Of a stretch of 64,000 bases of DNA, positions 1 through 11,603 are shown in pieces; position 1 is the first letter of the stretch; the number at the start of each line of letters is the position of its first letter. A model generated the notes under the pieces. That model did not search any database, was not told the DNA's origin, and worked only from the letters and a program-made list of their open reading frames with translations. Position numbers and translations under genes: made by a program. Source of the stretch: Zhengitettix transpicula (taxonomy: Eukaryota > Arthropoda > Insecta > Orthoptera > Tetrigidae); assembly GCA_037074705.1 (NCBI GenBank), contig CM073590.1, positions 52,717,895 through 52,781,894 of the forward strand, given 5' to 3'.

Positions 1-1329
1 ATTAACAAAATTTATTTGATGTATTTACAGTTGCAGATAACCGCAGTGAAGAATGATTTTTTTGCTTTTAGATCGCATATAAGTTATATTCTGTACTGAT
101 GCAAATAATTAGTAACTTTATAAAAGAATAACACGTGAACCCTTGCATAAAGTCAAAATAGGATAAAAAGGAGCAGAGTATTTTAAGGTGAATCGAAGTA
201 TCTTAGAGGTAAAACAAAGACTCTGCAATACGTGTAATTACAGAAACGATCAAATCTGAAAATGAAAAAGGGTCGACTCACAAGGAGTAGTAAAATATCT
301 GTTTCGTAATCAAATACAAAATATTTGAATGTATTATTACAGTTGTGTCAGACGAAACGTGATGATATGAACATGTTTAGCAGTAAATTAAGAAATAGTC
401 AATTTTATTAATAAGCTGTGGATGATTATTCATTTTCTTGGAAAAAAAAATTAATTCACAATGTATTCTATAGTGGGGATCCTAGAAAATAAACTACAAT
501 GTTCTATTTATTTACACTAATCCCCGCCTCATTATTTTTGAAAAAAAATTCTTAATAATTTTTATATATTGTAATATACACCAATGTTGAGAATAATATA
601 AATTTTTAAAAGGTGCAATTATAAAGTTCATTTTATTAGATAATGGTCATGCAGTTGAAAGAATGTTTGTACTGTCGGACAGTGGCGTGATAAAATCGAA
701 CTTAGATTATTCCAAGGCAGTTTTTGTTATTGTAAATGGTTTCGAAGGTAACACATGGACACGCTCCAGTCAATTAGAATGACTATTTAGTTCTGTGTCA
801 AACCAGACTATTTCTAATTCCTACCAACACTTAGTGCTAATGCTCGTATATTTGGTGGATTTTTGGGAAGTCTATGGTGTTAGTTGGCAGAGTTCGAGGG
901 AGAATGTCGTCATTGGGCGACGTTGGATGTAGGCCTTAAGAGTAATATTGAATATGAAATAAGTAATAGGTCGACGCAGAGATGAATAGAGAATTCAGCG
1001 GCAGATAAGAATTGAACTCTGCAAGTTTGTTGGTTGTTTCGGGAACATTAAAATTTACTGGTTCCAACTGGCGAACTGTTCCGTCATCTGAACATTATTG
1101 CAATCCCCGTAACACTGACCAGTGTCCACGGTCAAAATATCGTGATAATACTGACGGATTGACTGGTGGTCACGGGAAAACATCTTGGGTCCGTAGACCG
1201 GATTATATTTTCTGAAACTTCGAAAAGAATTAAACGAATGTGTCTGTTCAAACTGTTTAACTTTGTGAAAGTGGATGTGCGATTGAATGCACAATATGGC
1301 CTATTTTAAAAATTTAAACAATTTTTGTA
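1..1329. other. unassigned AT-rich DNA
   Basis: No recognisable gene, RNA or repeat. The overlapping open frames near 1.0-1.3 kb on both strands are short, antisense to each other, and resemble nothing I know. Confidence 0.5.
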
Positions 1330-1898
1330 AATATTTTGTGTAGGAACTGAAAAGTGGATCAAACAAAAGAGTATGTTGGACATTCTTTTTAATATAAGTT
1401 TTTGTAAACCTTGCATAATTTGACGTACCGTCAAATTTAATTTAATTTTGTGTACTTGTATTCGCGGGGAATATATTTTCAGTTTAATAATTTGATAAAT
1501 TCAAACTCCGAATATTTTATTTATTTTTATGTTTAATTGTGACCAGGACCGATAACGTGCCCTCAGATAAGAGTAAAATTTAATTTAAATACACGGTAAA
1601 TTTATGTAAAATCTAATTGTAAAATTCATAATTGGTTTTTAAATAAATTCATTAAGTATTATATTAATTAAATTTATGTTTTATTATTTCAATCGCGTCA
1701 TATATTAAGTATTGCTATTCAAATTTAAAAATTTCTTTAATTTGATTTAATTGTTCAAATTAAAGAAATGATTACACACTGTAAAGTAAAATAATATTAC
1801 AATTTGTTTTAATATTACAAAATTCCATATAACATTAAATAGGTACACAAACGGAGGAGGCAAATTAAAAAACTTCAAAATTTTAAAAGTTGATTACA
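1330..1898 (+). mobile_element. worn LTR-like element, same family as 29,546-30,163
   Basis: From about 1,550 the sequence follows that of 29,546-30,163: a degenerate form of the shared GAGACC...CCCTGAGAT block (about 1,550-1,575), then the stretch around AAATTCATTAAGTATTAT near 1,650, and an ATTACA terminus at 1,893-1,898. The piece before this terminus (about 1,843-1,866) resembles the PBS unit of the other copy (ending GGCAAATTAA) but is badly decayed. The left boundary is not defined and the figure given is approximate. No internal coding region is present. Confidence 0.4.
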
Positions 1899-2959
1899 AT
1901 ACATATGTAAATGTATACATTTTAGCATCAGTTAAACATAGAAGTTAGTTTATATAAAATATACGTCATGTCCACAAATTAATTAATTATTTTATTCAAA
2001 TAATATTTATTTTTATTTAAAGAAGTGTTGTACGTTCACAGATGTTTTCATAAATATGCACTATACAATGTTAACGACTTGGTAAATTACGTGTGCCCTT
2101 CCATTTTCTCAAAGACGGAAACGCCGCGAACAGCGAAAACCGTTCTTCGGTTCTGTCTTAAATAATTCAGTCTCTTTCATCTCTCGTGAAAAGGTTCCAT
2201 TTACAAAAGCATTTCTTTCAAATCTCCCCTTGCAAGGTTTCCAAACTTTGTATTGTGTTCTCCTTGTATTGTTAACTGAGAGTTGGCTGATGTGCGTGGG
2301 TAGTGAAAGAGGTGGAGAAGTTATGTGGATCTGAGTTCCGTCAGAAACAGAGGATTAAAATCCTGCGCAATTACAGCCGCCAGGAAGTTATACAAGTAGT
2401 GAATTACTTTTGTATATTAAGCATATTAATGTTTAGTAAGTTTGAAACACTTGCTGGGGCTAGGCTTTGTGAAACTCGTGTTAGGTAAGCTTACAAAAGC
2501 AGTCAAGGATTTTATTCTTCTATCTGTCTATTGAAGAACATACTAAGTACTGTGTTCAGTTGTTAACCTTCCATCAAAATGTTTCAATAAACAATAATAT
2601 TCAGTGAACTGACAAGATAACCGCTTGCATTTTATTACAGATAATTAAATGAATAAATAATTTCTGTTCTCAACTCATCAGAACTAAATTCATTTCTTCG
2701 AATTATCTCAAATCCCATTTTTCACTCCAAAAATCTAGACATTGTCACTAACATTCTATTAGCTAATTATTATCCTATTTCTTTTATCGACATTAATGTA
2801 AATAATAAATTCAATAATTTTTACATTCCTCTATATCAACTCACTAGGACTTAATGCCCCAGGATCAAGATAGTATTTCGTGTTTATAATGGACTACACA
2901 ATGACAACAAAATTCGGCAATATAATATTGGCGTTGTATACAAAATGCTGGCATGTAAT
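1899..2959. other. unassigned DNA with one weak ribozyme-like motif
   Basis: No gene recognised. On the minus strand at 2,661-2,681 there is CUGAUGA, a 3-bp hairpin (GTT/AAC), one extra base and GAAA. This has the order of a hammerhead core, but the stem is too short to trust. It lies about 330 bases upstream of a Penelope-like relic; such elements are known to carry hammerheads. Confidence 0.3.
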
Positions 2960-3292
2960 GTTAGGAATGGTAAGGACCCCTCGATTCCTGAGGATACTCA
3001 TTTTGTTGATGACAAAAGTGAATGCAAGGATTGCAATGCTGTGAATATTCATCAAACTAAAAGAGGTTTAAAGACGAGAATAAAGGAACTCAGAGTGAAT
3101 TAAAAATTACCTACCGATAAACATTACGCTATTTCTATACACATGTCTTCAAATCATCATAAGTTTAACTGGACTAAATATTTTTACAGACTGATATCTG
3201 AAATAATCAATATTATAATTAATTACTACAATTATATTAATGCCCAGAATGATGCTGAATCTCTTAATAAAATGTATGTATTTCGGTTGTAA
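2960..3292 (+). pseudogene. Penelope-like element, GIY-YIG endonuclease relic
   Basis: Two reading frames separated by a frameshift carry a decayed C-terminal endonuclease of a Penelope-like retroelement. Frame 1 (3,011-3,103) reads ...CKDCNAVNIHQTKRGLKTR, matching the usual C-x2-C-x-A-x-Y-I-G-Q-T-x-R-x-L-x-x-R-x-x-E-H block, with the GIY-YIG Tyr and Gly changed to Asn and His. Frame 2 (about 3,113-3,292) reads FNW..., LISEI and then INAQNDAESLNKMY, the typical end of these proteins. The endonuclease normally nicks DNA for target-primed reverse transcription. With its signature residues changed and a frameshift it is dead. The reverse-transcriptase part upstream was not found. Assignment rests on motif recognition. 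Confidence 0.7.
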
Positions 3293-3486
3293 TTGATTGG
3301 TCTGCATACGCATGACCCTAGCTTAACATTACGCAGTTTATTCATATTTCTTCACTTCAAATGTCCACAAATTGCTGGAGGAACCGCTTTATTTTGTTGT
3401 TTTTAGTTGTCTACTGTCTATTAAATTCGCAAATCTATTTAGTTATTACAAATAAATGAAATTTACTAAAAACTAGTAACTTAAAT

Positions 3487-3488
<2 letters not shown>

Positions 3489-3534
<46 letters not shown>
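3489..3534. repeat. (TA)n microsatellite
   Basis: About 46 bases of near-perfect AT/TA dinucleotides directly abutting the TGTAAT start of the next element. Confidence 0.95.
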
Positions 3535-3537
<3 letters not shown>

Positions 3538-4381
3538 AATAAACAAAATAAAAGTTAAAAATTAAAGGATTGAAATGAAAACAACAATTTAAAATATAAC
3601 AAAACTAATTTTTATCTTAGTTGAAATTTGACAAATTGATATTGTTGTACCAAGGCTTAATTTTCAGGGCCGCCTATCGGGCCTCCAATAAAGATATTTA
3701 CATAAATGACAATTAAATCTTACAAGGCAAAAATATTCCTGACTTAAATTATTATTATTTAAATGAAATGATCGAAATTTGATATCTGAAGATAATTATA
3801 TTTACACTACAAGGTTCACAAAATTCTTTTTATTTACTTTACCCTTGTCTGGTCACCTGGGCTCGATCTCACTTGGTTTTTCAAACACATCACAAAAAGG
3901 TCATATTTCACTGAATTTTAAGATATTTAAGTTTGCACTCACAAATCACTTTCTGATCCTAACTGTTGCCTACTTTGTTTGAACAATCACAGTTGATAGC
4001 TTTGTTCTCTAAAACTGTGATAATTACTCAAACATGGCAATAGACGAAGTATAATTCCAAACTGGCGACTTGTAATTCCAAAACCGGGGACTTTTAATAC
4101 ATTTCTCAGCTTCCGTACGTCTCAATGCTGCCTGAGGCTACAATGTAAGTCTAGCAGGCAAGCATTATAGACTTCATATTATTGTAAACAATCCTTAAGC
4201 TATAATGCAATAGACTCATATTTACGCCGCCGATAATGAAAATAGTATTTTTTTTGTGTATTACAAAATTGGAACCTTAACGTGGGGTTATCTACAGTTA
4301 ATAATAATAAATTTTTATTATTACAAATTGGTGCTTCAACGTGGGTCAAAATATATAAAATTAACTTTTATTTTGTTCATT

Positions 4382-4384
<3 letters not shown>
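3535..4384. mobile_element. TGTAAT...ATTACA element, family A copy 1
   Basis: The unit lies exactly between two (TA)n arrays. Its outer ends are inverted repeats of roughly 20 bases (TGTAATAAACAAAATAAAAG on the left; on the right its complement begins TGTAATGAACAAAATAAAAG). The body at 3,640-4,255 is the reverse complement of 51,520-52,290 (for example GCCGCCTATCGGGCCTCCAA at 3,670). At the right end, 4,257-4,384, are two tandem units of about 60 bases, each closed by TTACA and each holding a PBS-like motif (TGGAACCTTAACGTGGGG at 4,270; TGGTGCTTCAACGTGGG at 4,329). No coding capacity. It is either an LTR-type remnant or a TIR element; the TG...CA ends and PBS-like motifs favour LTR origin. 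Orientation is unclear because the PBS-like units face opposite to the core block. Confidence 0.6.

Positions 4385-4416
<32 letters not shown>
4385..4416. repeat. (TA)n microsatellite
   Basis: Alternating AT directly following the ATTACA end of the element on its left. Confidence 0.95.
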
Positions 4417-4418
<2 letters not shown>

Positions 4419-5414
4419 GTGTTTTCGGATTTTCCTGAATGGTGGATTTTTCTTTCTTATTTAACCCAGAACCCACTCGACGATAGTTAATGAATAGCTT
4501 GTGCTTTATTTTCTAATATTGGGCGATGTTTTTCAACGCATATTTTAACTTCCTTCGTATGCAAACTGCTACCAGAAATCAGGTCTAGTTACACTAAAAT
4601 CTTAACTCCTTCATTCGTTTTTACAATAATTATTAACATTATTTCCACTTTTCTTCTTCTTTGAATTTTTTTGACTGTTTTCTTATACATTTTATCGACA
4701 ATTTGAGTAACTAGATGCATATTTTTCGAAATAATAATAATTTAATTTCCTATGTCGTAGTTTAATTTTATGTAACATATTAGACACAAGTCTAATAACA
4801 ATCCAACATAACATGACTTTAGTTTCAACATTTCTAATGAACTATGCTTGCAATTTATACTGGCACGACTATTAAAACTAATTAGTTCTACGGGATTGAT
4901 AGAATTATCTGCAATTGTGTTCAACAGTAGAACTGTAGTCATTCTTCGTAAAAGATAGGTTTAATCAGTGTCTCCAATCAGTGAATGGCCATTATGTTCT
5001 GGCAGTGGTTTCTTGTTCGAAACAGGCTGGAAAAAAGCCAGACAGGTTCCAAATGCTGTTTGTCTCCAAAATACAATTTAATTTAATTCTTACAATTTAT
5101 AACATAATTTGAACTGAGACAGGAGATTCTGAATTTCAACTATTTATTCGAGGTTAATAACTACATTTTGAAGCATGCAAATTTATCACGTTAAAACGAC
5201 GTTTAAATCATTATCAACAGTATTGCCATTTTAATATTGTTTAGAGTGGATATTTAAATTATTTGAGGGTATATTAAAGCATAATGATTACATAGCGCCA
5301 TTTCTTCCAAAATATCATTCTGGTTAGGAATTTCTCATACAGCGAATAGTAAATAACTTACATGATAAATATAATTTGTGCTGAAGTATATGTCGATATC
5401 TACCTCATACGTTG
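4417..5414. other. unassigned AT-rich DNA
   Basis: Only short frames without recognisable similarity; no repeat boundary seen. Confidence 0.5.
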
Positions 5415-5564
5415 TATAAACAGTTCTCGGGTTTCTAGCCGAGTAGAATTATCGCATAGCGAAGTTTCAATGACTTCTGGCGCTAGAAGATGATGACAGA
5501 GCAAGTCATGAAAACGTCGTTATACCTTAATTATACTCGCTTAGAAGCCCAAGAACTGTTTATA
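5415..5564. repeat. 150-bp imperfect inverted repeat with hammerhead-like centre
   Basis: The left arm 5,415-5,447 (TATAAACAGTTCTCGGGTTT...) and the right arm 5,532-5,564 (...AAGCCCAAGAACTGTTTATA) pair at most of their 33 positions around a loop of about 84 bases. In the loop, 5,489-5,513 reads GATGA, a TGAC/GTCA hairpin and then TGAAAA, followed by CGTCG. This resembles the CUGAUGA-stem II-GAAA order of a hammerhead ribozyme with the first two core bases changed. It could be a piece of a Penelope-like terminal repeat or a small foldback element. Confidence 0.55.
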
Positions 5565-8500
5565 TAAACGGTTCACCGAAAAACCTCTAATACTTAGAAA
5601 ATAAAAGGTTGCAGTATTAACCAAAATGTGATATATTTATAAAATAGTAATGAGAGGAAGTGCGATCATTTTTCATGAATCACAAAATGCGTACTATGAC
5701 CATTTATAAACTTGCAGTTATCGTAATTAAATCAGTTTATTTAGAGGAACTAGTGAAATAAAGAAATTTCTATTCAGAAAATATTGGAGTGTTTGTAATA
5801 TTTTTAATAATAAAAAACCTTTTATACTGACTCTGATTTTTTAAAACTTCAAAACCAATAAAAGTCTCTCAACCTGACTGTGGTTGCAATGGTCTCCAAA
5901 TTCTTGAGGTGTCTTAGAGGATTCTAGTTACATTTCAAATAAACAGCAAAAAAATTAAAATTTCGCACAACTTTTCACTTGCCTTTATTATAGTTTTGGA
6001 GGTTACGTAAAACAAGAATCAGTGATACCTAAAAGTTAACAGATGTAAGTCTACAAAATTTTCCTCATTTTATCTGTCGTATGGAACGTCAATTGCATTA
6101 TTGGTAGAGTTTGATTAGGTGTTGGGAGTCTGTACAGGTAGTATAGAGGAGGTGAGGACAGCTCACGTTTCGTAGCTCGTGTGTCGGCCTAACAAGGAGC
6201 TGTCCACTTTGCCGTTCAGTTAATGGCTTCCGCAGACAGAGGAAGATGAAAGTGGCTACTTTGCACGCCTATCCGAAGAGAAAATTGAATTAGCGCATGT
6301 CCTCTGAAACGCGAGTTAGCATCGGCTTACACTTATGTCTGATAACATAAATTTAGACAAAATGAACAATTATATAGATACGTTACAAATAAAGTATCTC
6401 GAAATTATGATTATTGACACGTAATGCGAAATTATGATTAACTTTATTAAGGTATCAGAAGCTTTCTTGAAGGATACCTACCACCAAATCGAACAATTAA
6501 GAATTACTTATACAATTTATTATTAATAATTGACTAAATTGAATTATTTGTTCTTTTAAAGATTTTGTATCCCAGATGGGTGGTATAAGCAGTGGAATAA
6601 AAACACAGTTTGAACTACTGAATAATTAAAAATATTTACGCAACACGGCTATTTTTATTTACACATGACGTAAAAATTTCTACTTTACTATAAGTATTGT
6701 ATTTAAAAATAATATGATTAAAAAAAATCACAAAAGTACATGAAGACACTTCATTATACAATATTTATCAAGAACTAATTAAACGTAATACCACACATCT
6801 AGTAAAAAATATTAGAGAACGAAGGTTTTCTGGTTAATTTCTTGTAAACGTAATTCTCAAGTGCAATCCTGCCCAATAGTTCCCGAGAATTCTTATTTCC
6901 ATTTAGATAGTAGATAAATAATGAAACAACAATAGCTAAAATAAAATAAGGCAAATCTGAAAGTCAAGGAAATGCAATGGTTACTTGGGGTGAGGTTCCA
7001 ACTACTACTTGAAAATAAAATACTTATCTATGAAACAATACTTAAACCAATATAGGTTTATGGTATTTAACTCTGGGGATGCATCGGCAAGTCTCATAAG
7101 CCAATATTACAGAGAAAAATATTAGGTATGATTTAATTTTGTATATGTCTCTTGTGACACTCTTCATAAAGGCTTGAAAGTATCCAATCTTGATAGTGTC
7201 CAGAATATTATTTAAAGTAACGTAATTTGTGTTTATTTAATATAATTTCAATTTTTATTTAATAGATTCTTTACTTAACAGAGGGAAAAAATTAATTTTA
7301 AATAAATTAACGTTAACTATAACCAAAGGGGTTTCGCGCCTTTCGTAACTATGAATGATTACAGTTTGTTTTGCAATATTGTTGAGTAGGTGCTGATACA
7401 GCATGCGTGCACCTTGCTGGGAGCCGGATCCAATTATGCGAGGCAGCAGTTTGGAAAGGCTGTCCTCCCCTTTCTGCGCCTCTGTTTGACACTGGAGACG
7501 AAGCCTCTCGAAACTCCCCGCCTATCATAGCAGAAGGGACGCCACGACACGCGACACCTGTCGTCTTCCCTCTGAAGCATTACGCAAATGGACACCCATT
7601 AAGAAAGGCAACAATGCAAAAAACTGTAATTTAAAAGCATTATCAACACAATAGCTCCTTAGGGGAGAGCATGTACAATGGGGATGATTTTTGGCGTGAT
7701 TACAGAGGCGTAGTTTAGCGTAAAAGAAGAACACGCGCAGATGCCAAATAACACTGATCTAGCAACTGAATTAATTTTTCCTCCTTATCAGCAACAAACG
7801 CGACACCACTTTGTTTCTCTTTCGAATAAGCGTCTTGAAAAATTTCACTTTACTTTTATAATTCTTGTTTCATACAAACGTTGCAGTCAATTCAGCTATC
7901 AACATTTTTTTATACTGCCATAAACATCACAAAACGAGTAAATGTTATCCAGAGCCTTGACCGGTAGTTATTTGGTGTGGTCTATCGTAAATAGTTCAGG
8001 TGCTGTATGGTTTATTTTTATTTCGCCGCGAACCACCTTAATTTATGTTATTTTGCGAATAGACTGTGTCTTAACACAGATAAAACTAAAATGGTTAACT
8101 CCACAACATGCGCCTTTTCAGGGTTTGTAGATAGATTATAAATTCAAGTGGGACCAACGTATTGAAACCTGGTTTTTCCGCCCGGAGTGACACACAAAAA
8201 TTTTATTGAGGTTCAACTTCATATAACTTACTTTGCTGGAATTAGATTTTTTAAAGTACAACAACATGTGGCAGATGAAGCTATTTATTTACAAATGCAA
8301 TGTAAGTTTGAAAAATCCCATGAATAGTACTGAGGTGAGTTGAAGCATAATAAAGTGTATAACTCATCGTGACGTCTCGTCACTAGAAAACTTTTCTGTG
8401 ACTGAAACCTGGAACTGTTACACTCCTTGATGCCACCTTTGATTGATTCATTTCTATTTCACTTTAGGGATTTTATACTTCCACTTTATTCACGTCCTCA

Positions 8501-8713
8501 GTCGGTGGAGTCAAACTCCCGACTGTCCACCGCACTGTCCTAAAATAACAAGTCTCTTCACTTCAATAGTTACTAGCTCTCACACTTCATAGTTTTTCGG
8601 CGGTGGCAATTTGTCACGTTAAAATATAATTAAACTTTCTGAAAACCTCACCTTAACCTGCTATACGTTAAGAGTTCGTTTGGGTTAACATTAGTACATT
8701 AGCAGTAAGCGTC
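5565..8713. other. unassigned DNA with a GC-richer island at 7.38-7.73 kb
   Basis: No gene recognised. At 7,380-7,730 base composition rises clearly and frames of 75 (plus) and 69 codons (minus) overlap there, but neither resembles a known protein and no splice-site pair frames them. The rest is AT-rich with no clear repeat boundary. Confidence 0.45.
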
Positions 8714-8900
8714 AATAATCATCTGCACGACACGAACATTCAAAAACATGACCTTAGCCGCTTTGAATCGAGTTATTCAGACATAAAATTATATAATAGT
8801 CTGCCAAATTATTTAAAAACTCGAAATGTATTCTTAAAACACAGTATACACTTGTTAATTAATGGATCTTTCTATACATGTATAAATATTTACTTGAAAG
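8714..8900 (+). pseudogene. LINE reverse transcriptase C-terminal tail (CR1/Rex-like)
   Basis: One frame from 8,714 reads HDTN...SYSDIKLYNSLPNYLK...FLKHSIHLLINGSFY. This is the pattern of the region behind the thumb of many non-LTR reverse transcriptases: H-(N/D)-T-(R/N), then LYN-LP--L/IK, then a short helix ending in FYS. Only the last 60 or so residues remain; palm and fingers are absent, as expected for a 5'-truncated insertion. The clade assignment is tentative. Confidence 0.55.
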
Positions 8901-9947
8901 GGTTATGCAAATTCTTAAATAAAACCTGTAATTCAGTAATAAATGAGTAAATATGTGTAATCCTGTAGCCTTATTAAATATACTGTCACTCAGTTTTCTC
9001 CTTACATGTACGACGCAGAAACAGCGGTTAAATATGACGTAGCTGAATGGAAGCCATCAGGAATAGAAGATTAGTGTTGTGTTTATATATTAGGTGTTTA
9101 ATTATCTTATTTTGATGAATTTTTAATACTTGTGTTTTACTACAGTAACCTGGTCAGTGCTATAAATTCATTAGGACATAGACTGTAATCATAAGTTAAT
9201 CTGTGTCATTTTCTGTGTATCTTATTGACGTATCATAATGACGTAAATATAATGGAAAAAATAAATAAATATAAATATTTTGTTATCCAGTAACGTCCAT
9301 CTTGAGAATATATCACTATAGGCTAATAAGATAATATGGAAAAGTCGTCCCTGTTGGCTGAGAAAGTCGGAATCCAGCATGAGAACTGAAGGAAACATCG
9401 CTAGAAAATAATCATACACGACCACTCCTACACATCTCGTCAATCATGACCAGTGTTTCCCAATCTATTTTTTAACCTTATTCTTTCTAATACCCCATAT
9501 GTCACACAAACATATTTTTTATATTACAAAATTATTTTAAAGAATTATAACTTTTTCACGACAAAATACTTGTGTTCATGAATAAATTACAAGAAGATTA
9601 AGAATAAAACAGTAAGTAAAGCACATATATAATAGACAACTAAAATTCAAATATAAAATAATATATATGGATATTTTTCTATAATACTTTAAGTTTTAAT
9701 AATAATTATTAATTTTTCAATAATTTCAGCATTTAATGTGGATTAGTGCTTCATGCAGAAAGTTTAGTCAGGTTCAGTCTCAAGTCTCCCCGTTATGTGA
9801 CCTCCAATTTATTTTCACTTACTACACGAAATCCACTTTCAGCTAATTATGAAAATGGAAATGCTAAAAATAGCTCTCTTGCAAAGTTCGTTGAATTTGG
9901 ACATTTAATTTTGGTTTCAATGATAAAATTTACTTCTGAATGATAAT
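8901..9947. other. unassigned AT-rich DNA
   Basis: The first 100 bases may be LINE 3' untranslated sequence; nothing else recognised. Confidence 0.45.
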
Positions 9948-10493
9948 AATGAATAATAAAGATAGCGAATTCAGACAAAAAGGGTAATATAAATACCACA
10001 CAACGTTTCTGCGATCCTTGTTCCTAACGTCAGGTGCCTAGAAGAACCTTAGCACCAACGCGGGGCCTGAACGTTAATTAGATGGAGCTCGAGGAGAACT
10101 AGACGGAGGAAAGCGGCCGTGTCGAACGAGTAGCTGACTGAAGATGTTGGTGAGTGCGAGTGAAAAAGCAGAGTATAAGTGAAAAAAAAATAGAAATAAG
10201 TTTTGAAAGAAGTGTTAGTGAAGTGTTTCAAGCAAGAAGAAAGAAAAAAAACAGGTTGGTGAAAGTTTCCTTAATTGTTTGGTGTGTTGGTTTTTATTAT
10301 TTTGTGTGGGATTTATTGTATTAAATATGGCAGAACAAAGAAAGGAAGTAATTGATGGATTAGAGTCTGAATGTAAGGTAGTCGTAGATAATAGCGGAGC
10401 GGCTACATTATGGCACAAGGATCACAGAAACGTTATGTGGTATTTAAATTACTATTTCTGTCTGAATTGGCTATCTTCCTTATTCATAATTTT
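9948..10493. mobile_element. long-TIR (Mutator-like) element, deletion derivative
   Basis: The ends are inverted copies of one another over about 70 bases: left ATGAATAATAAAGATAGCGA then ATTCAGACAAAAAGG...ACCACACAACGTTTCTG, and right the complement (CAGAAACGTTATGTGGT...CTGAATTGGCTATCTTCCTT). The same TIRs bound the shorter copies at 21,150-21,347 and 23,169-23,442. The 390-base interior differs from those copies: it looks like a transcribed leader, with an ATG at 10,327 opening MAEQRKEVIDGLESECKV and running into the right TIR. This would fit a shrunken autonomous element that retained its 5' leader and the first 30 or so codons. No target duplication was found for this copy. Confidence 0.7.
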
Positions 10494-10844
10494 TGTTTCA
10501 TCACTGAACCATGACGTCGCTCCTTTTATATTGAATAAAATTTTAACTGACTCATCATTAATATGAATTTTTGAGACACAACAGACACTAATATTGGCTG
10601 CATCGGCTAGAGGTTTCCGATGACCGACAACAGTAAGCATAGCGGAATCAGACACTTCACATCTTTCCGGCCAATGATACTATTTACAATTTTGTTACAA
10701 ATTTTGTTTTGGGCAAGAATAATTAATATTCGTATATTTGAATATATGGATATTTGTTTGAGAACGCCGAGTTCATTTTTCCTCTCCTACAAATTCGAGT
10801 TTTGCGACAAATACATTCGTATCATTGTGTATTACGATTCTCCA
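10494..10844. other. unassigned DNA between MITE and Helitron
   Basis: Short frames only, nothing recognised. Confidence 0.45.
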
Positions 10845-11603
10845 TCTATATAATAAAAAAGGATGTATATTTGTATGTATTTACGTTAATTTCTATACAA
10901 ATTCTAACGCGTGGACATATTGCAATAAAACTTGGTACCCATATTCTTCAAAACACTAAAACGGTACTGAGAGGGTGAGAAACCCCTAGCATAAATGTAG
11001 AAAGAATTATAATTGGAAAGTATGATCATTTTGTGTTAAATTACTACGCGCCAAGATAGCATGACGTCACGCGAGAGAGCGACGTTACTACGCGACGAAC
11101 AAATGAATTAGTTCGTTTTCTCGTAATGAAATAAAGCAGAAATATTTTCATTGAATAAAATGTATAATTTTATCCATTAATACTCCATCGAATTATAATG
11201 AAAAACAGAAATACTTTACGAACCTTGCGGAAAATGTAAGGTAATTTTCGTGTCATAAAACTGACCTCAATGTGGCGACTATTTGTTTACATTGTGAATC
11301 TAGCTAACAATTTCATCAATTTAACCTTTCGTAATGTCTGAAGTCTGAGGGACCATTATATCCTGCAATACTCAAGGAGTATATTAAAGAATAAATTCGG
11401 AGGTATGTTTGTTGGGATTGATGCAATAAAATGCAATGCATTTCATAGCTGTTTAATTAATGCACTATCTTTTGAAACTATGTACGAAACTAGAAACATT
11501 TAGATTTAGGTTAAATCACATCTTGACTAAACATTAATATAAAATTAAATACTTTTAGGGTTTATATAAATAAGTACACGGGCAACGCCGGGAACAAAGC
11601 TAG
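10845..11603 (+). mobile_element. complete non-autonomous Helitron (family H1)
   Basis: The 5' end is A|TCTATATAATAAAAAAGG at 10,845 and the 3' end ...CGGGCAACGCCGGGAACAAAGCTAG|T at 11,603: TC start, CTAG end preceded by the GC-rich terminal segment, inserted between A and T with no duplication, as expected for rolling-circle transposition. The 759-bp interior has no Rep/helicase coding and is non-autonomous. Relatives are at 35,983-36,710, 36,765-37,130 and 52,537-53,045, and a minus-strand 3' terminus is at 26,365. The CAACGCCGGG hairpin is weaker here than in the 37,795 copy. Confidence 0.85.

Noticed and set aside
1012..1294. Overlapping 67- and 79-codon frames on opposite strands
   Set aside because: No similarity, no splice context; both strands open by chance.
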